Shown here: piece after piece, positions 25,301 through 32,331 of the stretch
Layout of the letters: each line of letters starts with the position of its first letter
Position numbering within the stretch: the first letter of the stretch is position 1
Source of the DNA: Siphonodentalium dalli
Taxonomy: Eukaryota > Mollusca > Scaphopoda > Gadilida > Siphonodentaliidae
DNA: 64,000 bases
NCBI GenBank assembly: GCA_032622095.1
Contig: CP136068.1
Span: forward strand, 162,149,465 to 162,213,464
Direction of reading: 5' to 3'
The notes under the pieces: generated by a model
The model's input: the letters and a program-made list of their open reading frames with translations, nothing else
Told to the model about the DNA's origin: nothing
Databases searched by the model: none
Program-made: the position numbers and the translations under genes

Positions 25301-28300
25301 TTTTCGCCTTTAAATGTGAAAATTATGACGAGTGTCATGCAAAATGAAAATATATGTTATAACCATGGAATAATTTTCAACATCATTGCGCAAATAGAAA
25401 TTTCAGTACATTATGATTTGACACCAAAAATGTTGTTTGCATATAGCCAATTTACCAGTTAATGTATGCATGGACATCCAAATTCTAGTTATGAAAGATG
25501 GCATCAGAATTGTTACGCAGCCAAAAACCGACTAAGTCGCTCTTGGTCGAACATATCTGCTAATAATTATTTGATTCACAGCTGTGGAAAGGTCCATTGG
25601 AAAGTATGCTCCCTTTCTGGACACATATTATATGTGACTCATGATGTGTCAATATGTTATTATTATCATAATTTTAGTTTAGCACGTCCGATTAAAAATG
25701 TTTTCACGTGCTTCATCACCAAGCACACACGATACACACGAGCGAAAAACATTACATATTCAATTTTATGTATGTCTACTAATATGATATTGATGGCGCT
25801 ACCCGTTTCTGACTATGGTTTTCTTGTTCTATAAATTGTACGTCACTATTTTCAGCTCAGTGTGCGAGTGCAGTGAGGACACACAGCCTTATTAGTACGA
25901 GATACAACTATTTCCCCGGAGACTTGTCTAAATTCTACCTCTGTTGGGACGCCCTGCTCGACACGTGGTATCAGATCAGACAGTGTGGTCGAGGCAAGGT
26001 GTTCCGACTCAACCCACCCGCCTGTGTGGACGCCAATGATGCATCAGCATTTGGGGGTAAGTCTATTACTGCATGCTAAGAACTATACTCAAATTATAGA
26101 GGAGGAAGTAGTAGCATGCCTTGAAAACTGGCAACACAATATTATTTACTGCAAAAGTCACTGTTTAACCCTTTCAGTGCCAGGGGGCGATCTCATCGGC
26201 CCTAATTTACGGTCTGTAAAATCGGCCCTAAAATATTGTGGTTTTTTGTTTGGTTTTTTTTTGGGTTGAATTTTTTTTGGGTATGCTTAAGCATGCTATA
26301 GCGAATTTTAAAACAAACTGGATAAAACCTTAGGGGCATGTTATAACTTAAAACTATCACCAAGTATTCATAGTAATAATTTTGATGCCCATGAAAAACG
26401 TAAGATTCCCTGGCACTAAACCTACAAAATAAGTCTGTTAAAGAATATAAGAACAAATTATTAAAATTGTAAAAAATTGTAAAAAATAATAACAAATGAT
26501 GAAAAATTGTTAGGCCAATGCATTCTCTTATATATGCGAGGCGACCTATGGTCGACTCGCATATATAAGAGAATGCATTGGCACAGGGTATATGGGTTGA
26601 TACAAAAATCGAACCTGGCACTGAAAGGGTTAAAGGTACTGGAGGCCTTGGCGGTGGGTATGCTGTGAAAATATTTCCACTGGTCAAAAACCGCCACAAA
26701 CAGAAAGAATATATTAAAATGTAGACAGACTTGTCCGTGTACAAATAAGAAATATCGCATTTAGTAACAGACCGTTTAGTAACAGACTTTTAGTAACAGA
26801 CTTTTAGTAACAGACTTTTAGTAACAGCATGTTAGGGACAGACTGTTTCCATCGAATGTTCATTTCCGTGATGTTGCAAACTGAAATGTCGATATCCAGT
26901 CAGTGAGCCCACAAGGAAGAATGTAACACAGCCAGTGTCAAAACGCAGCCCCACGTTACCTCAACATATTTAGGAAAGGGCATAGTAATCATTTGTTCAT
27001 ACTGGAATGTGAACCACATATTAGCGAGATGTGTGATTACATAAACTTTTGATGTGCAACTGAATTTACCCTCGGTGTGTATTTCCAGTTCGGATAAAAC
27101 ATTCTAACAAAACAACCTATTATGGTGCAAATAATTTCATATTGGACCTAAATATTCACACAGGTTCACATTGGATTAATTCAATTCTGAAATAAGACTA
27201 TATGGGACTTATATATGTTATTCCGTTGGATGCTGCGGGCCGGAGTGATAACACATTACAAAGAGCGTAAATATGGTGAGTCGTGAGTTGGTTCATTCGT
27301 GTTAATTTCCAGCCAGGTCTCGTGAAAATAACCACAATACGGGCTTATTTATTATTGAAATAATCCCATATAGTGCTGTTTTAATATCCAGCGTGTATGC
27401 CAATATAGAGCGTATTTAAGATATACATTATTGCCAATATAACTTAGTTTGCTCCATTATTAAATAAGCCCGTTTTGTGCCTATTTTTCACGAGAACAAG
27501 CTGAACAAAACATTGTTAACCCTTTACCCAACAAACCGGCCAAAACCGGCCAAATAAAGCTTCAACAGCCTAAAATATCTTCGGTCTGTCTCAATAGAAC
27601 CATACAAATATGGATATCATTGGAACCGGCTCCTTGACCACATCGTGATAGTTACAGTTATGCCCTGTGCCAATGCATTCTCTTATATATGCGAGTCGAC
27701 CATAGGTCGCCTCGCATATATAAGAGAATGCATTGGCCTAAAAAAAATCTGTTTTTACCATTTTGTCTTACATTCTTTAACAATTTTATAATTTTTAATG
27801 TGTTAAGCCAATGCATTCTCTTATATATGCGAGGCGACCTATGGTCGACTCGCATATATAAGAGAATGCATTGGCACAGGGCCCTTCTGTTGGGTAAAGG
27901 GTTAAGCGAGATTGAAAAGACGCCACAAAACAAAACAAAACAGAACATTCTGCACCCCTTTACTTATTCTGATATTTTTCAGATATCTGCCCTGGTTCGG
28001 CGACTGGGCGTGTTGACTACAGCATATCTTGTCAGTCATACTGGAACTGTGACAGCGGCACAGCAACGGCCTCATGCTGCCCCGCTGGACAGAGCTATGA
28101 CAGCGGAAGTTCATCGTGTCATACTGATGCCTCGTGCCCGCCCACGTGTTCCCTGTCAGCCAATCACCCCGGAATAAACGGTAAGTATCCCATCTGTAAT
28201 CATGCACTGCTTTAAGTGAGAGGTCGAGTGACCAATTTTGAATAGGGATGTCCATGCAAATCTGCGATGCAAAAGTTGAAAATACTTAAAGGAGTACTGT

Positions 28301-30767
28301 ACGCCTTTTTCAATAAATTTCCGTTGATAACAACGATCTATTATAGATAATATATAGAAACATAAGTAATTTAAGTCGAAGATATATTCTGTAAACGCTC
28401 AGGTTAATAGGCTATCTTAAAATTTAATAATTTAAAAGTTAATAATTTAATATAAATTGAATTTATGGCTGGAGCCATAAAATGGCGTAAATTAAAATAC
28501 GAATTTCCTTGTACAAGACGTAATCAAATTATAATTGAGGGATACTGGATTAGTAAACCCATTGCACACACGATCGTTTGAAACATTATGCTGATACGGG
28601 GAGAAAACCCAAGCCACTCACTGACTAGTGACGATACAATAACATAAATGAGTACATGACACTAGTATGCATATATAATATAACTTTTATTTGATACATT
28701 TGGTTGAAAACTGTACAAAAATTACTCGACAAAAACAATTTGTATTTTTGCATTCCGGTAAATTTGCCATCCGTAACACTACTTCGTACTCAACAGACTT
28801 TCAAATAATGGAAAAATTGTTACCTTATTCTCCGACTCAGAGACTATAGAAACCAACAACAACATTTGGGTGCAGTATCCCTTTAAGCATGTAACTTGAT
28901 GTCGTATTGAAAATAATAGGTATTTATCTGGGAGTTGGGGTCACTTGGAACTCGTTCTGTTATATAATATGTTGGTGCATTTATTTTTGAAATTTATTTT
29001 GATTTGTTTGGAAAACAATTATCATAAATATTTTTTTACAATTTACCTAGCGCGTCGGACAGTTAAATGTTATGACATCGCAATGATATACATTCTTTGG
29101 TTCCCGGACAAGTTCTTCATACACAATATCTCCATTCAAATTGTATAACTTCGCAACCCCTTTAATCAACAACTCAGTTGCTATTGTCCATTATAATTTT
29201 ATGTAAGTGTTATTTTCAAAATTATTTGTGTCACACATTCTGGCACCAATCCGATCAACTTGCGCTGTCTAACCATCCCCTACTGTGTTGGATTAGACTA
29301 TATAGTGTCGAGCGACTTTGTTGAAATTGATCAGCTGTTTTGATGGAAGTTTGGGAAATTCGAAGTATATGTGGAAAATAATTAGACAAATTTATGTATT
29401 GAATGTAGAGCGCAATCATGTCACAATGTTCCTGCTGATCGATTCCATCTTGGATGTCATCATTTGAATCTATCGGAAAACTATATAGCCCGCATTTATG
29501 AGCAGATAATTTTCAAATTGTACATGACTGAATAAGCTTCACATCTGTGTGTAACTTGGCAATGTTAGTATCATGAGCTTCGTCGCGCCTATACACCAAA
29601 CATCGTGTTCTGATAGCAGTCACGTTCTGTTTCTCAAGCGATCGGTTTTACTTATAGTATATGGCGTGTGGTGACATGAATCTGGTATATGCATTCCGAT
29701 TGTTCCTTCTAAACAATTCGTTTACAAAACGTATGCGTTTAACCATTCCGTAAAGGTGCTCAATCCGATTCGACGGTCCCCATATCATCAGATTCCAACA
29801 ACAACAACATTTTTTGAAATGCCGCTTCAGTTATCCGAATCGATTAATTGCCCAAAAATAATGCTAACCACAGTCAACTATAGTATAAAATTGCCCAAAA
29901 TCTGTTATTTATCAACGTTTTGCTCAACGAAAATTTGCCGGTTGTCAAATATCTGATACAAAAAAGCCACTGGATTTTAGAGTTATCGATCTTCATCCGC
30001 TTTCTGATCAGATAAGTTCTTCTCGTCGACAGTTTACTGGGCCACCGAAAATTAGAAAAATAGATTTCAAACATCGAAATGTGACCACTCCTAGCTTTGA
30101 TGGGTGGGTTCCTCGACTCGAATCAAATATTTTTTACCATCGAAGCCAAGGAAATAGTAATTTGCGAGCGTTAATTCGGATTGAGTACCTTTAACCTCTC
30201 CATGTTGGTAGCTGCGCTGGTGCAGTATTACAAACCGTGTGCCGGTGTATTATCCTATATATGGTAGTCGCCCATATGGAGCCTCGCATATATAAGATAA
30301 TGTATTGCTTACAATGTAAATATTTTTGGGCATCAGTTCCCTTAGGAAATGTTCACATTATATGTTCAACAAATATGCCGTCTGTTGAACTCATTAATAT
30401 TATCTGAACATTTTCATGCAAGTAATATGAATCAATCTGCACGTGTATCGTCTGTCTGTTGCCATGACGAAACTATGCTCATATTTATTAAACATCCATC
30501 CAGATGAATAATACACACTTCATGTGTATACGTTTTAATAACTGAATGGAGTCAGTTTATTAGAGACAGGTTTAACTTGATTCACATTTGATTTTGTTTG
30601 CAGAATCATGTCGCCGGAGGCCATCAGAATTGGGAGCGGCGTACTACATAGAGGACTTACTGTACGGATACAGCGGGCAGCGTAAATGTCCGGATGGTCG
30701 GATTTACAACCCCGTCTCGTGTGCATGTAACGAAAGTGGAGCACTGTATTCTATTGGCGAAAACTAA
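3187..30767 (+). CDS. Pif/BMSP-like shell-matrix protein (VWA x3, chitin-binding), whole gene
   Basis: Assembled from eleven exons: 3187-3200, 6863-6945, 9870-10415, 11062-11385, 12849-13394, 15110-15436, 19608-20153, 21423-21566, 25856-26056, 27983-28180 and 30604-30767. The frame is continuous for 1030 codons. Residues 10-32 form a signal peptide. VWA domains lie at about 33-214, 323-504 and 614-795, with Thr/Ala-rich linkers at 215-322, 505-613 and 796-843. Chitin-binding-type modules follow at 844-910 and 911-976, then a four-cysteine C-terminal module. VWA plus CBM14 is the arrangement of molluscan Pif and of BMSP (blue mussel shell protein), secreted proteins of the nacre or shell matrix that bind chitin and calcium carbonate. 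The family is assigned from domain order, not from a search. There is no laminin-G domain here. The Thr-rich linkers are probably O-glycosylated spacers. Confidence 0.8.
5029..5205. repeat. Dispersed AATAAGCCC repeat, family E
   Basis: It shares with 46-350, 1751-2055, 27165-27500 and 32332-32880 the motifs AATAAGCCCATATTGGGCTT, TTCCGTT-TATGGC-GCGGGC, AGTGAAAACACAT and a terminal CAGGAGAACA. The copies occur in both orientations and no protein is encoded. Confidence 0.6.
5636..5695 (+). repeat. ~21-bp tandem repeat, three copies
   Basis: GCTTTTATCAGTAGTTCCCT is repeated nearly three times just upstream of a MITE. Confidence 0.8.
5754..6153 (+). mobile_element. TTAA-flanked MITE, family A, copy 3
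   Basis: Same termini, two opposed hairpins (5784-5851 and 5930-5999) and TTAA on both sides, inside intron 1 of gene 1. It has slightly more linker sequence than copies 1 and 2. Confidence 0.85.
6225..6495 (+). repeat. ~52-bp tandem repeat, five copies
   Basis: The unit begins TTAATGCTTTCTTCTATACG, continues to GTATAGAGAGGG, and repeats five times with small differences (CTTTC/ATTTC, GAGGG/GAGCG and one copy with an extra ATTATG). Confidence 0.9.
6863..6945 (+). CDS. Gene 1 exon 2, signal peptide
   Basis: The acceptor TTTTGTAG ends at 6862 and the donor GTAAG starts at 6946. From the ATG at 6876 it reads MTRSIAAG, then a hydrophobic core (LFIIIVIL), then a polar TSDINAQ end with a likely signal-peptidase site after the Ala. 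It ends in phase 1, matching every following exon, which marks a secreted product. Confidence 0.8.
7153..7560. mobile_element. MITE family C, copy 1
   Basis: Long inverted ends carry GACCCGCCATATCAAATCCA at the left and its complement at the right. One intact hairpin (7205-7274) and a half hairpin (about 7484-7510) lie inside. It carries a GGGAGCCCCACACATATATA segment shared with the other family C copies. Confidence 0.75.
7763..9245 (+). repeat. 32-bp minisatellite, about 46 copies
   Basis: The unit contains CACGAAGACCCGTTATGCCC and TTACTGTCACAG. Variant units have GCATGAAG, CATGGCGACCCGTCATGG, TACGACACGAAG (shorter) or an inserted AAATAGTC. Because the unit lacks stops and is not a multiple of three, several overlapping long open frames appear; they are artefacts. 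The array lies in the intron before VWA1. Confidence 0.95.
9620..9758. repeat. ACTCAAC/GTTGAGT inverted-repeat fragment
   Basis: Repeated TACTCAAC and GTTGAGTA motifs end in AGTTAGAGTGTAG. The end resembles the terminal sequence of the 18132-18418 element, so this may be half of a related MITE, about 110 bp before the VWA1 exon. Confidence 0.45.
9870..10415 (+). CDS. Gene 1 exon 3, VWA domain 1
   Basis: A 546-nt exon of 182 codons, phase 1 at both ends (ATTACAG acceptor, GTAAGT donor). It encodes one whole VWA fold: the first strand DIMYVLDYSTGS, the GGTNFRYVVPALTQAVSLL helix region, and KYIVMMTGGDLTEN. The metal site (MIDAS) is degenerate: DxSxS is DYSTG, the threonine of GGTNF remains, and the TDG aspartate is a glycine. 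It starts and ends with a cysteine (C near the start, FFCQ at the end), the usual disulfide closing a VWA. Confidence 0.9.
10416..11061 (+). other. Gene 1 intron between VWA1 and linker 1
   Basis: No repeat family recognised apart from A/T-rich TTCTTACATTCTTTAACAA stretches (10800-10900) that resemble the linker of the MITEs. Nothing coding is seen. Confidence 0.5.
11062..11385 (+). CDS. Gene 1 exon 4, Thr/Ala-rich linker 1
   Basis: A 324-nt exon, phase 1 to phase 1. After a short lead-in (AYVSNGLSTT) it is a run of TTTTAAA-type repeats coded by ACC/ACA/ACT and GCx triplets, ending IVSGS. Low-complexity threonine runs of this kind are usually O-glycosylated extended spacers. The opposite-strand valine-rich reading is only its shadow. 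The acceptor CCCCGCAG and donor GTGAGT are good. Confidence 0.8.
11524..11990. mobile_element. MITE family C, copy 2 (best preserved)
   Basis: Ends carry ~40-bp inverted repeats beginning ATGTGACCCGCCATATCAAA. Two opposed hairpins (11578-11647 and 11863-11933) and the GGGAGCCCCACACATATATA segment lie between. It sits in the intron between linker 1 and VWA2. Confidence 0.85.
12466..12595. mobile_element. MITE family B, short copy
   Basis: Termini CCCTTTCAGTGCCAAGTCCG and its complement (GGACTTGGCACTGCAAGGG) then TTAA. It lacks the hairpin core, and contains the TTTATTGATTATAATAATGT motif found at 21628-21842 and 57498-57705. Confidence 0.7.
12624..12786 (+). pseudogene. Decayed VWA exon remnant
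   Basis: After an intact-looking CAG acceptor this reads CAYPNNTNIILLLDNSTAS, clearly the first strand and metal-site loop of the VWA exons. Deletions then break the frame and it stops at about 12739 (GKT, stop). Weaker similarity continues to about 12786, where the sequence changes into the intron that precedes VWA2. It is a truncated tandem duplicate and cannot be spliced in without truncating the protein. Confidence 0.8.
12849..13394 (+). CDS. Gene 1 exon 5, VWA domain 2
   Basis: Exactly 546 nt like the other two VWA exons, phase 1 to phase 1. The protein runs CAYPNNTDIIYVLDYSTAS through DYSTAS, NNGGGNFRYVIPAL and MMTGGDFTEN to DEYVASFFCQ. All three metal-site elements are altered; even the threonine kept in VWA1 is glycine here. 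It is nearly identical to VWA3, including the last ~60 bp of the upstream intron, so the two arose by a recent tandem duplication. Confidence 0.9.
13541..13998. mobile_element. MITE family D, degraded copy
   Basis: It begins TTAACCCCCTTTAATGACGG and GAGCTGCGCTGGCGCAACAT, with a damaged hairpin at about 13593-13620, a long T-rich linker and a better hairpin at 13896-13966. The right end is unclear. Confidence 0.5.
14293..14510. mobile_element. MITE family B, internally deleted copy
   Basis: TTAA-CCCTTTCAGTGCCA at the left and TGGCACTGAAATGG-TTAA at the right. It contains a long A-run (about 14406-14433), and the CGGCCCCTGGCACTG end is shared with other copies. Confidence 0.7.
14511..15109 (+). 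other. Intron sequence before linker 2
   Basis: Apart from the family B element just upstream, this has no recognised repeat or coding exon up to the acceptor at 15108-15109. Confidence 0.4.
15110..15436 (+). CDS. Gene 1 exon 6, Thr/Ala-rich linker 2
   Basis: A 327-nt exon, phase 1 to phase 1, opening VSFISDALSTTT and continuing as Thr/Ala repeats to TTTTILSGS, then GTGAGT. The opening VSFISD is shared with linker 3 and the closing SGS with linker 1, so the linkers duplicated together with the VWA exons. Confidence 0.8.
16080..16120 (+). repeat. Possible LINE 3' end, TTGAA tail
   Basis: CCAATAAATTGAATTGAATTGAATT resembles the repeated 3' tails of non-LTR retrotransposons. The upstream body is not clear. 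Confidence 0.35.
16162..16562 (-). mobile_element. TTAA-flanked MITE, family A, copy 4
   Basis: Reverse orientation relative to copies 1-3, with two hairpins (16315-16382 and 16467-16534) and TTAA on both sides. It lies in the intron between linker 2 and VWA3. Confidence 0.85.
16689..16820. repeat. Dispersed 130-bp repeat, copy 1
   Basis: Shares GGCCTTGGCGGTGGGTATCC and CAAATAAGAAATATCGCAT with 26633-26762. Confidence 0.75.
17213..17275. repeat. (TA)n microsatellite
   Basis: About 30 uninterrupted TA dinucleotides. Confidence 0.95.
17505..17690 (+). repeat. ~42-bp tandem repeat, four to five copies
   Basis: The unit contains GAGTGAGGCTTGTTAAAGCA and ATCCAAAGTCAGTCAAGAGC. Confidence 0.85.
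17745..17840. repeat. Inverted repeat around CTGAGGTCCCCAGA
   Basis: GAGGTCCCCAGATGGTGAAT at 17754 pairs with ATTCACCCTCTGGGGACCTC ending near 17836, separated by about 40 bp. Confidence 0.7.
18132..18418. mobile_element. MITE with ACACTCTAAATC ends
   Basis: About 38-bp inverted ends (ACTCTAAATCACGCTGGGTA at the left and TTACACAACGCGATTTAGAG at the right), with GGGTAA motifs repeated inside. It is non-coding. Confidence 0.7.
18466..19332. repeat. Dispersed repeat ending in CA and TA arrays
   Basis: Starts TACTAGAAGGTGACCCGACT, carries two similar GGTGGAAATCGGCCCAGCGG-like motifs, and near its end has ACCAAGTTTGGTCGATATCG before a (CA)n array (19199-19240) and an interrupted (TA)n array (19261-19332). 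It has the look of a degraded mobile element; the class is uncertain. Confidence 0.45.
19608..20153 (+). CDS. Gene 1 exon 7, VWA domain 3
   Basis: 546 nt, phase 1 to phase 1, acceptor TTTTACAG and donor GTAAGT. It differs from VWA2 at only a few residues (for example ATASQ for STASQ and FAALLD for FASLLD). The same degenerate metal site is present (DYATAS, GGGNF, TGGD); here even the first MIDAS serine is alanine. Confidence 0.9.
20466..20497. repeat. Short perfect hairpin
   Basis: ATGAATTTATGACT and AGTCATAAATTCAT pair across a 2-base loop. Confidence 0.7.
20532..20956. mobile_element. MITE family B with hairpin core
   Basis: Ends CCCTTTCAATGGCAGGGGCC and the complement-like GTACTGAAAGGG-TTAA. 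Internal hairpin at 20838-20905, and the ATCACCAAGTATTCATAGTA segment shared with 23967-24439, 26165-26633 and 60142-60581. Confidence 0.8.
21423..21566 (+). CDS. Gene 1 exon 8, short linker 3
   Basis: A 144-nt exon, phase 1 at both ends. It opens VSFISDTLTTTAAPTTTT like linker 2 but the repeat array is short. It then turns into a Ser/Asn/Gln/Pro-rich hydrophilic stretch (MAESQGLNVQQSS and on) before the donor GTGAGA. It links the VWA block to the chitin-binding block. Confidence 0.7.
21628..21842. mobile_element. MITE family B, near-complete palindrome
   Basis: TTAA on both sides, and the two halves are almost exact reverse complements (AATATGGGTTGATACAAAAA opposite its complement). It would form a ~100-bp stem centred on GAGCTCTAAGAGCTC. 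It lies just after the linker 3 exon. Confidence 0.85.
21884..22018 (+). repeat. 13-bp tandem repeat, about ten copies
   Basis: TATATCTAACTAT is repeated and drifts to TATATCGAACTAT at the 3' end. Confidence 0.9.
22090..22260. repeat. Dispersed repeat shared with 56330-56560
   Basis: Both contain AACAGTATCCAGAT and TGCAACCTT, followed by similar CTTTTCTAAAT-rich sequence. Confidence 0.5.
23350..23690. mobile_element. hAT-like MITE
   Basis: Ends AGGGCTGTAACGATAAA and its near complement GGATCTTTACAGCCCT. The interior is rich in CACGATACA/TGTATCG motifs. GGGCTGTAA ends of this kind are common in hAT-type elements; no coding. Confidence 0.6.
23967..24439. mobile_element. MITE family B with hairpin core
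   Basis: TTAA-CCCTTTCAGTGCCAGG and TTGGCACTGAAAGGG-TTAA ends, hairpin at 24315-24387. It lies in the intron before the CBM14 exon. Confidence 0.85.
24750..24836 (+). repeat. Possible LINE/SINE 3' end, (ATTC)n tail
   Basis: GTGCCGGATGTTTGTATACA is followed by AATAAACA and four to five ATTC repeats, the look of a retroposon 3' end. Confidence 0.4.
24884..25200. mobile_element. MITE family D, degraded copy
   Basis: GATTACGGGGGCTGCGTTGG at the left, a hairpin at 24922-24995 and a long T-rich linker with repeated TTCTTTAACAATTTT. The right end is lost. Confidence 0.45.
25856..26056 (+). CDS. Gene 1 exon 9, CBM14 chitin-binding domain lacking one disulfide
   Basis: A 201-nt exon, phase 1 to phase 1. 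It reads AQCASAV, YNYFPGDLSKFYLCWD, QIRQCGRGKVFRL and PPACVD, the peritrophin-A (CBM14) pattern. The two homologous exons on the minus strand have six cysteines; here the second (GDC becomes GDL) and the sixth (ISCG becomes SAFG) are both missing. The aromatic YNYF and FYLCW positions used for chitin contact are kept. Confidence 0.8.
26165..26633. mobile_element. MITE family B with hairpin core
   Basis: TTAA on both sides, CCCTTTCAGTGCCAGGGG end, hairpin 26515-26582. It follows the CBM14 exon by about 110 bp. Confidence 0.85.
26633..26762. repeat. Dispersed 130-bp repeat, copy 2
   Basis: Matches 16689-16820. It directly abuts the family B MITE. Confidence 0.75.
26766..26836 (+). repeat. Short tandem repeat TTTAGTAACAGAC
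   Basis: About five copies of TTTTAGTAACAGACT. Confidence 0.85.
27165..27500. repeat. Dispersed AATAAGCCC repeat, family E
   Basis: Degraded copy of the family described at 5029, with a CGTGAAAATAACC / CACGAGAACA pair at its edges. Confidence 0.5.
27516..27905 (-). mobile_element. TTAA-flanked MITE, family A, copy 5
   Basis: Reverse orientation, two hairpins (27669-27736 and 27807-27874). It ends about 75 bp before the acceptor of exon 10. Confidence 0.85.
27983..28180 (+). CDS. Gene 1 exon 10, second chitin-binding-like module
   Basis: A 198-nt exon, phase 1 to phase 1 (TTTTTCAG acceptor, GTAAGT donor). It is cysteine-rich: DICPGSATGR, SCQSYWNCDSG, ASCCPAGQ and CHTDASCPPTCS. It aligns along its whole length with the minus-strand exon at 58358-58570. 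The spacing is like a divergent peritrophin/CBM14 unit with a CC pair; substrate binding is inferred. Confidence 0.75.
28285..28887. mobile_element. MITE with CTTAAAGGRRTACTG ends
   Basis: CTTAAAGGAGTACTGTACGC at the left and GTGCAGTATCCCTTTAAG at the right form ~20-bp inverted ends. It is 600 bp, AT-rich and non-coding. Confidence 0.7.
29752..30192. mobile_element. MITE family F, copy 1
   Basis: Ends AAAGGTGCTCAATCCGATTC and GAATTCGGATT-like TTCGGATTGAGTACCTTT. The interior includes TGGGTTCCTCGACTCGAATC, shared with 45076-45346 and, inverted, with 42149-42255. Confidence 0.75.
30193..30320. repeat. Diverged family D hairpin
   Basis: TTGGTAGCTGCGCTGGTGCA is followed by a diverged hairpin (about 30237-30310) that has drifted from the standard core. 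Confidence 0.5.
30604..30767 (+). CDS. Gene 1 exon 11, four-cysteine module and stop
   Basis: After TTTGCAG the exon reads ESCRRRPSELGAAYY, then QRKCPDGRIYNPVSCACNES and ends SIGEN and TAA at 30765. The C...CPxG..YxP..CxC pattern matches the minus-strand exon at 55983-56156, which lies just before the laminin-G exons there. Here the protein stops instead. An AATAAA follows 38 nt after the stop. Confidence 0.75.
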
Positions 30768-30804
30768 CCCAGGTACAGTGGTCATTAATCATAGTATTCC
30801 CATT

Positions 30805-30810
30805 AATAAA
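30805..30810 (+). terminator. Polyadenylation signal of gene 1
   Basis: A canonical AATAAA 38 nt downstream of the TAA, consistent with the mRNA ending near 30830. Confidence 0.6.
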
Positions 30811-30879
30811 GTGAATGATGGATTCCACGTATCCAGCATTTCATCCGTCAGTCCAAACAGCCGTCACGTTGTACATTCT

Positions 30880-31000
30880 GGGATATGTTGATACCTTCTG
30901 GGATATGTTTATACCTTCTGGGATATGTTGATACCTTCTGGAATATGTTAATATCTTCTGGGATATGTTGATACCTTTTTTGGGATATGTTGGGATATCA
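30880..31000 (+). repeat. ~20-bp tandem repeat, six copies
   Basis: TTCTGGGATATGTTGATACC is repeated six times just downstream of the polyadenylation signal of gene 1. Confidence 0.9.
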
Positions 31001-31742
31001 GGTCGACGAGGGGGCAGTCGTACCTGATGTTGGACATTCGGTTGAACCAGGTTAATCGCAGTAAATGCAAGCACACTCTGTGTACCATTGTCACACTTTT
31101 CTCTTACTTGGGTCCCTTTCCCACAATTGTCCCTAACCTGTTTACCTGTCTCAGAAGTTACCCAACTTCGGTAACTGTCTCACCGTGTTCCCATAATGTT
31201 TACCACCGGTTGAGTGACCCACCCATGCAGTTGTACTAATTCTATACCGCCTTTCGTTCCAGCAGTATTGACCAGATGGCGAATGAGCGGACACAGAGAA
31301 GCGAGATGATGAATTCACTGAGCGGGCGGACAATTGGAGAGACAGTCAACATTCAAGATCATGAACTATATTTCTGTCATTAAAAAATTAAACTTGTTAT
31401 ACCACTCTCATCACTTCTTGTGAGTTTGAAATGAAGTCATTTTAGACTAAATTTCAACAGACTAACGCCAAGATCAGTAGTATTGATTGCATGCCGTATG
31501 AGTTTTCGCGCCATTGGAGTGAGAAGCCATTGCATTGGTGTCGTTTTCTGTAATCAATATTTTAAATGCAACACACAAAGCTATGTTCGATGATTCACAC
31601 TAAACCGTAGTTACTACCAACATAATGGTATAGGCCAAGTGAGCAACACAAGGGTATCTATGATCAGCAATATGGGTTATACTTCATCAACTCACCGTGA
31701 TTCCACCACACGATCGACGACCGCAGTTATCCGTGTTAATGA
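31001..31742. other. Intergenic, nothing recognised
   Basis: Mixed composition, somewhat GC-richer near 31100-31330. Short open frames exist on both strands but none shows a domain or splice context. Confidence 0.4.
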
Positions 31743-32280
31743 GCATCACCCGGTATAAACCACATGATCATGTCTGGCAATTCCCATTTATAGATACAAT
31801 AGCTATATGTAGCCATTGTAGCTACATTTGACTATCTTAAAACAATACCAATTTACATTGCATGCAAGTATTACCGCGAGCTGATGTTACGAAGGGTGAG
31901 GGGTATTAGGTTGTTAACTTATTAAGCCACTACGATGACAATTCGGTTGCACCAGCTGGCGGAATATCTGAGAACCATAGCTACGCACTTGCATCTGTTT
32001 TACATATTGGTTATGTTATGTTTTGGAAAAAGTAACAATATTGGAATATTTTCTTAATTATAAGGAAAATAGCAAACAATATTTATTTACTGAGTATAAT
32101 CAAATCATGTTCTTATATATTTAAATGATTGCTTGTTGGATTGAGTTATCTCTCTTCAACCATATTCACCCATCATCAATAGCCATTTGCAGCTATTGTA
32201 GATACATATGGCTGTTGTAGCTATATTTGGGAATTGCCGGACCTGATAATGAATAAAATAAACATCTCCGGGTGAATATT
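31743..32280. mobile_element. Inverted-repeat element (CACCCGG ends)
   Basis: CATCACCCGGTATAAACCAC with TCTGGCAATTCCCA at the left mirrors TGGGAATTGCCGGACCTGAT with CCGGGTGAATATTG at the right. The inverted arms span about 90-110 bp and include AGCTATATGTAGC-type short palindromes. Confidence 0.6.
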
Positions 32281-32331
32281 GAGGGAGCCGTCTCGATTGT
32301 GATGTTGACAGTTATATGTTGTAATACAGTT

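Noticed and set aside
25466-25834. 122-codon frame just before the CBM14 exon
   Set aside because: No domain, no acceptor at its start, and AT-rich composition like the intron. It ends before the real acceptor.
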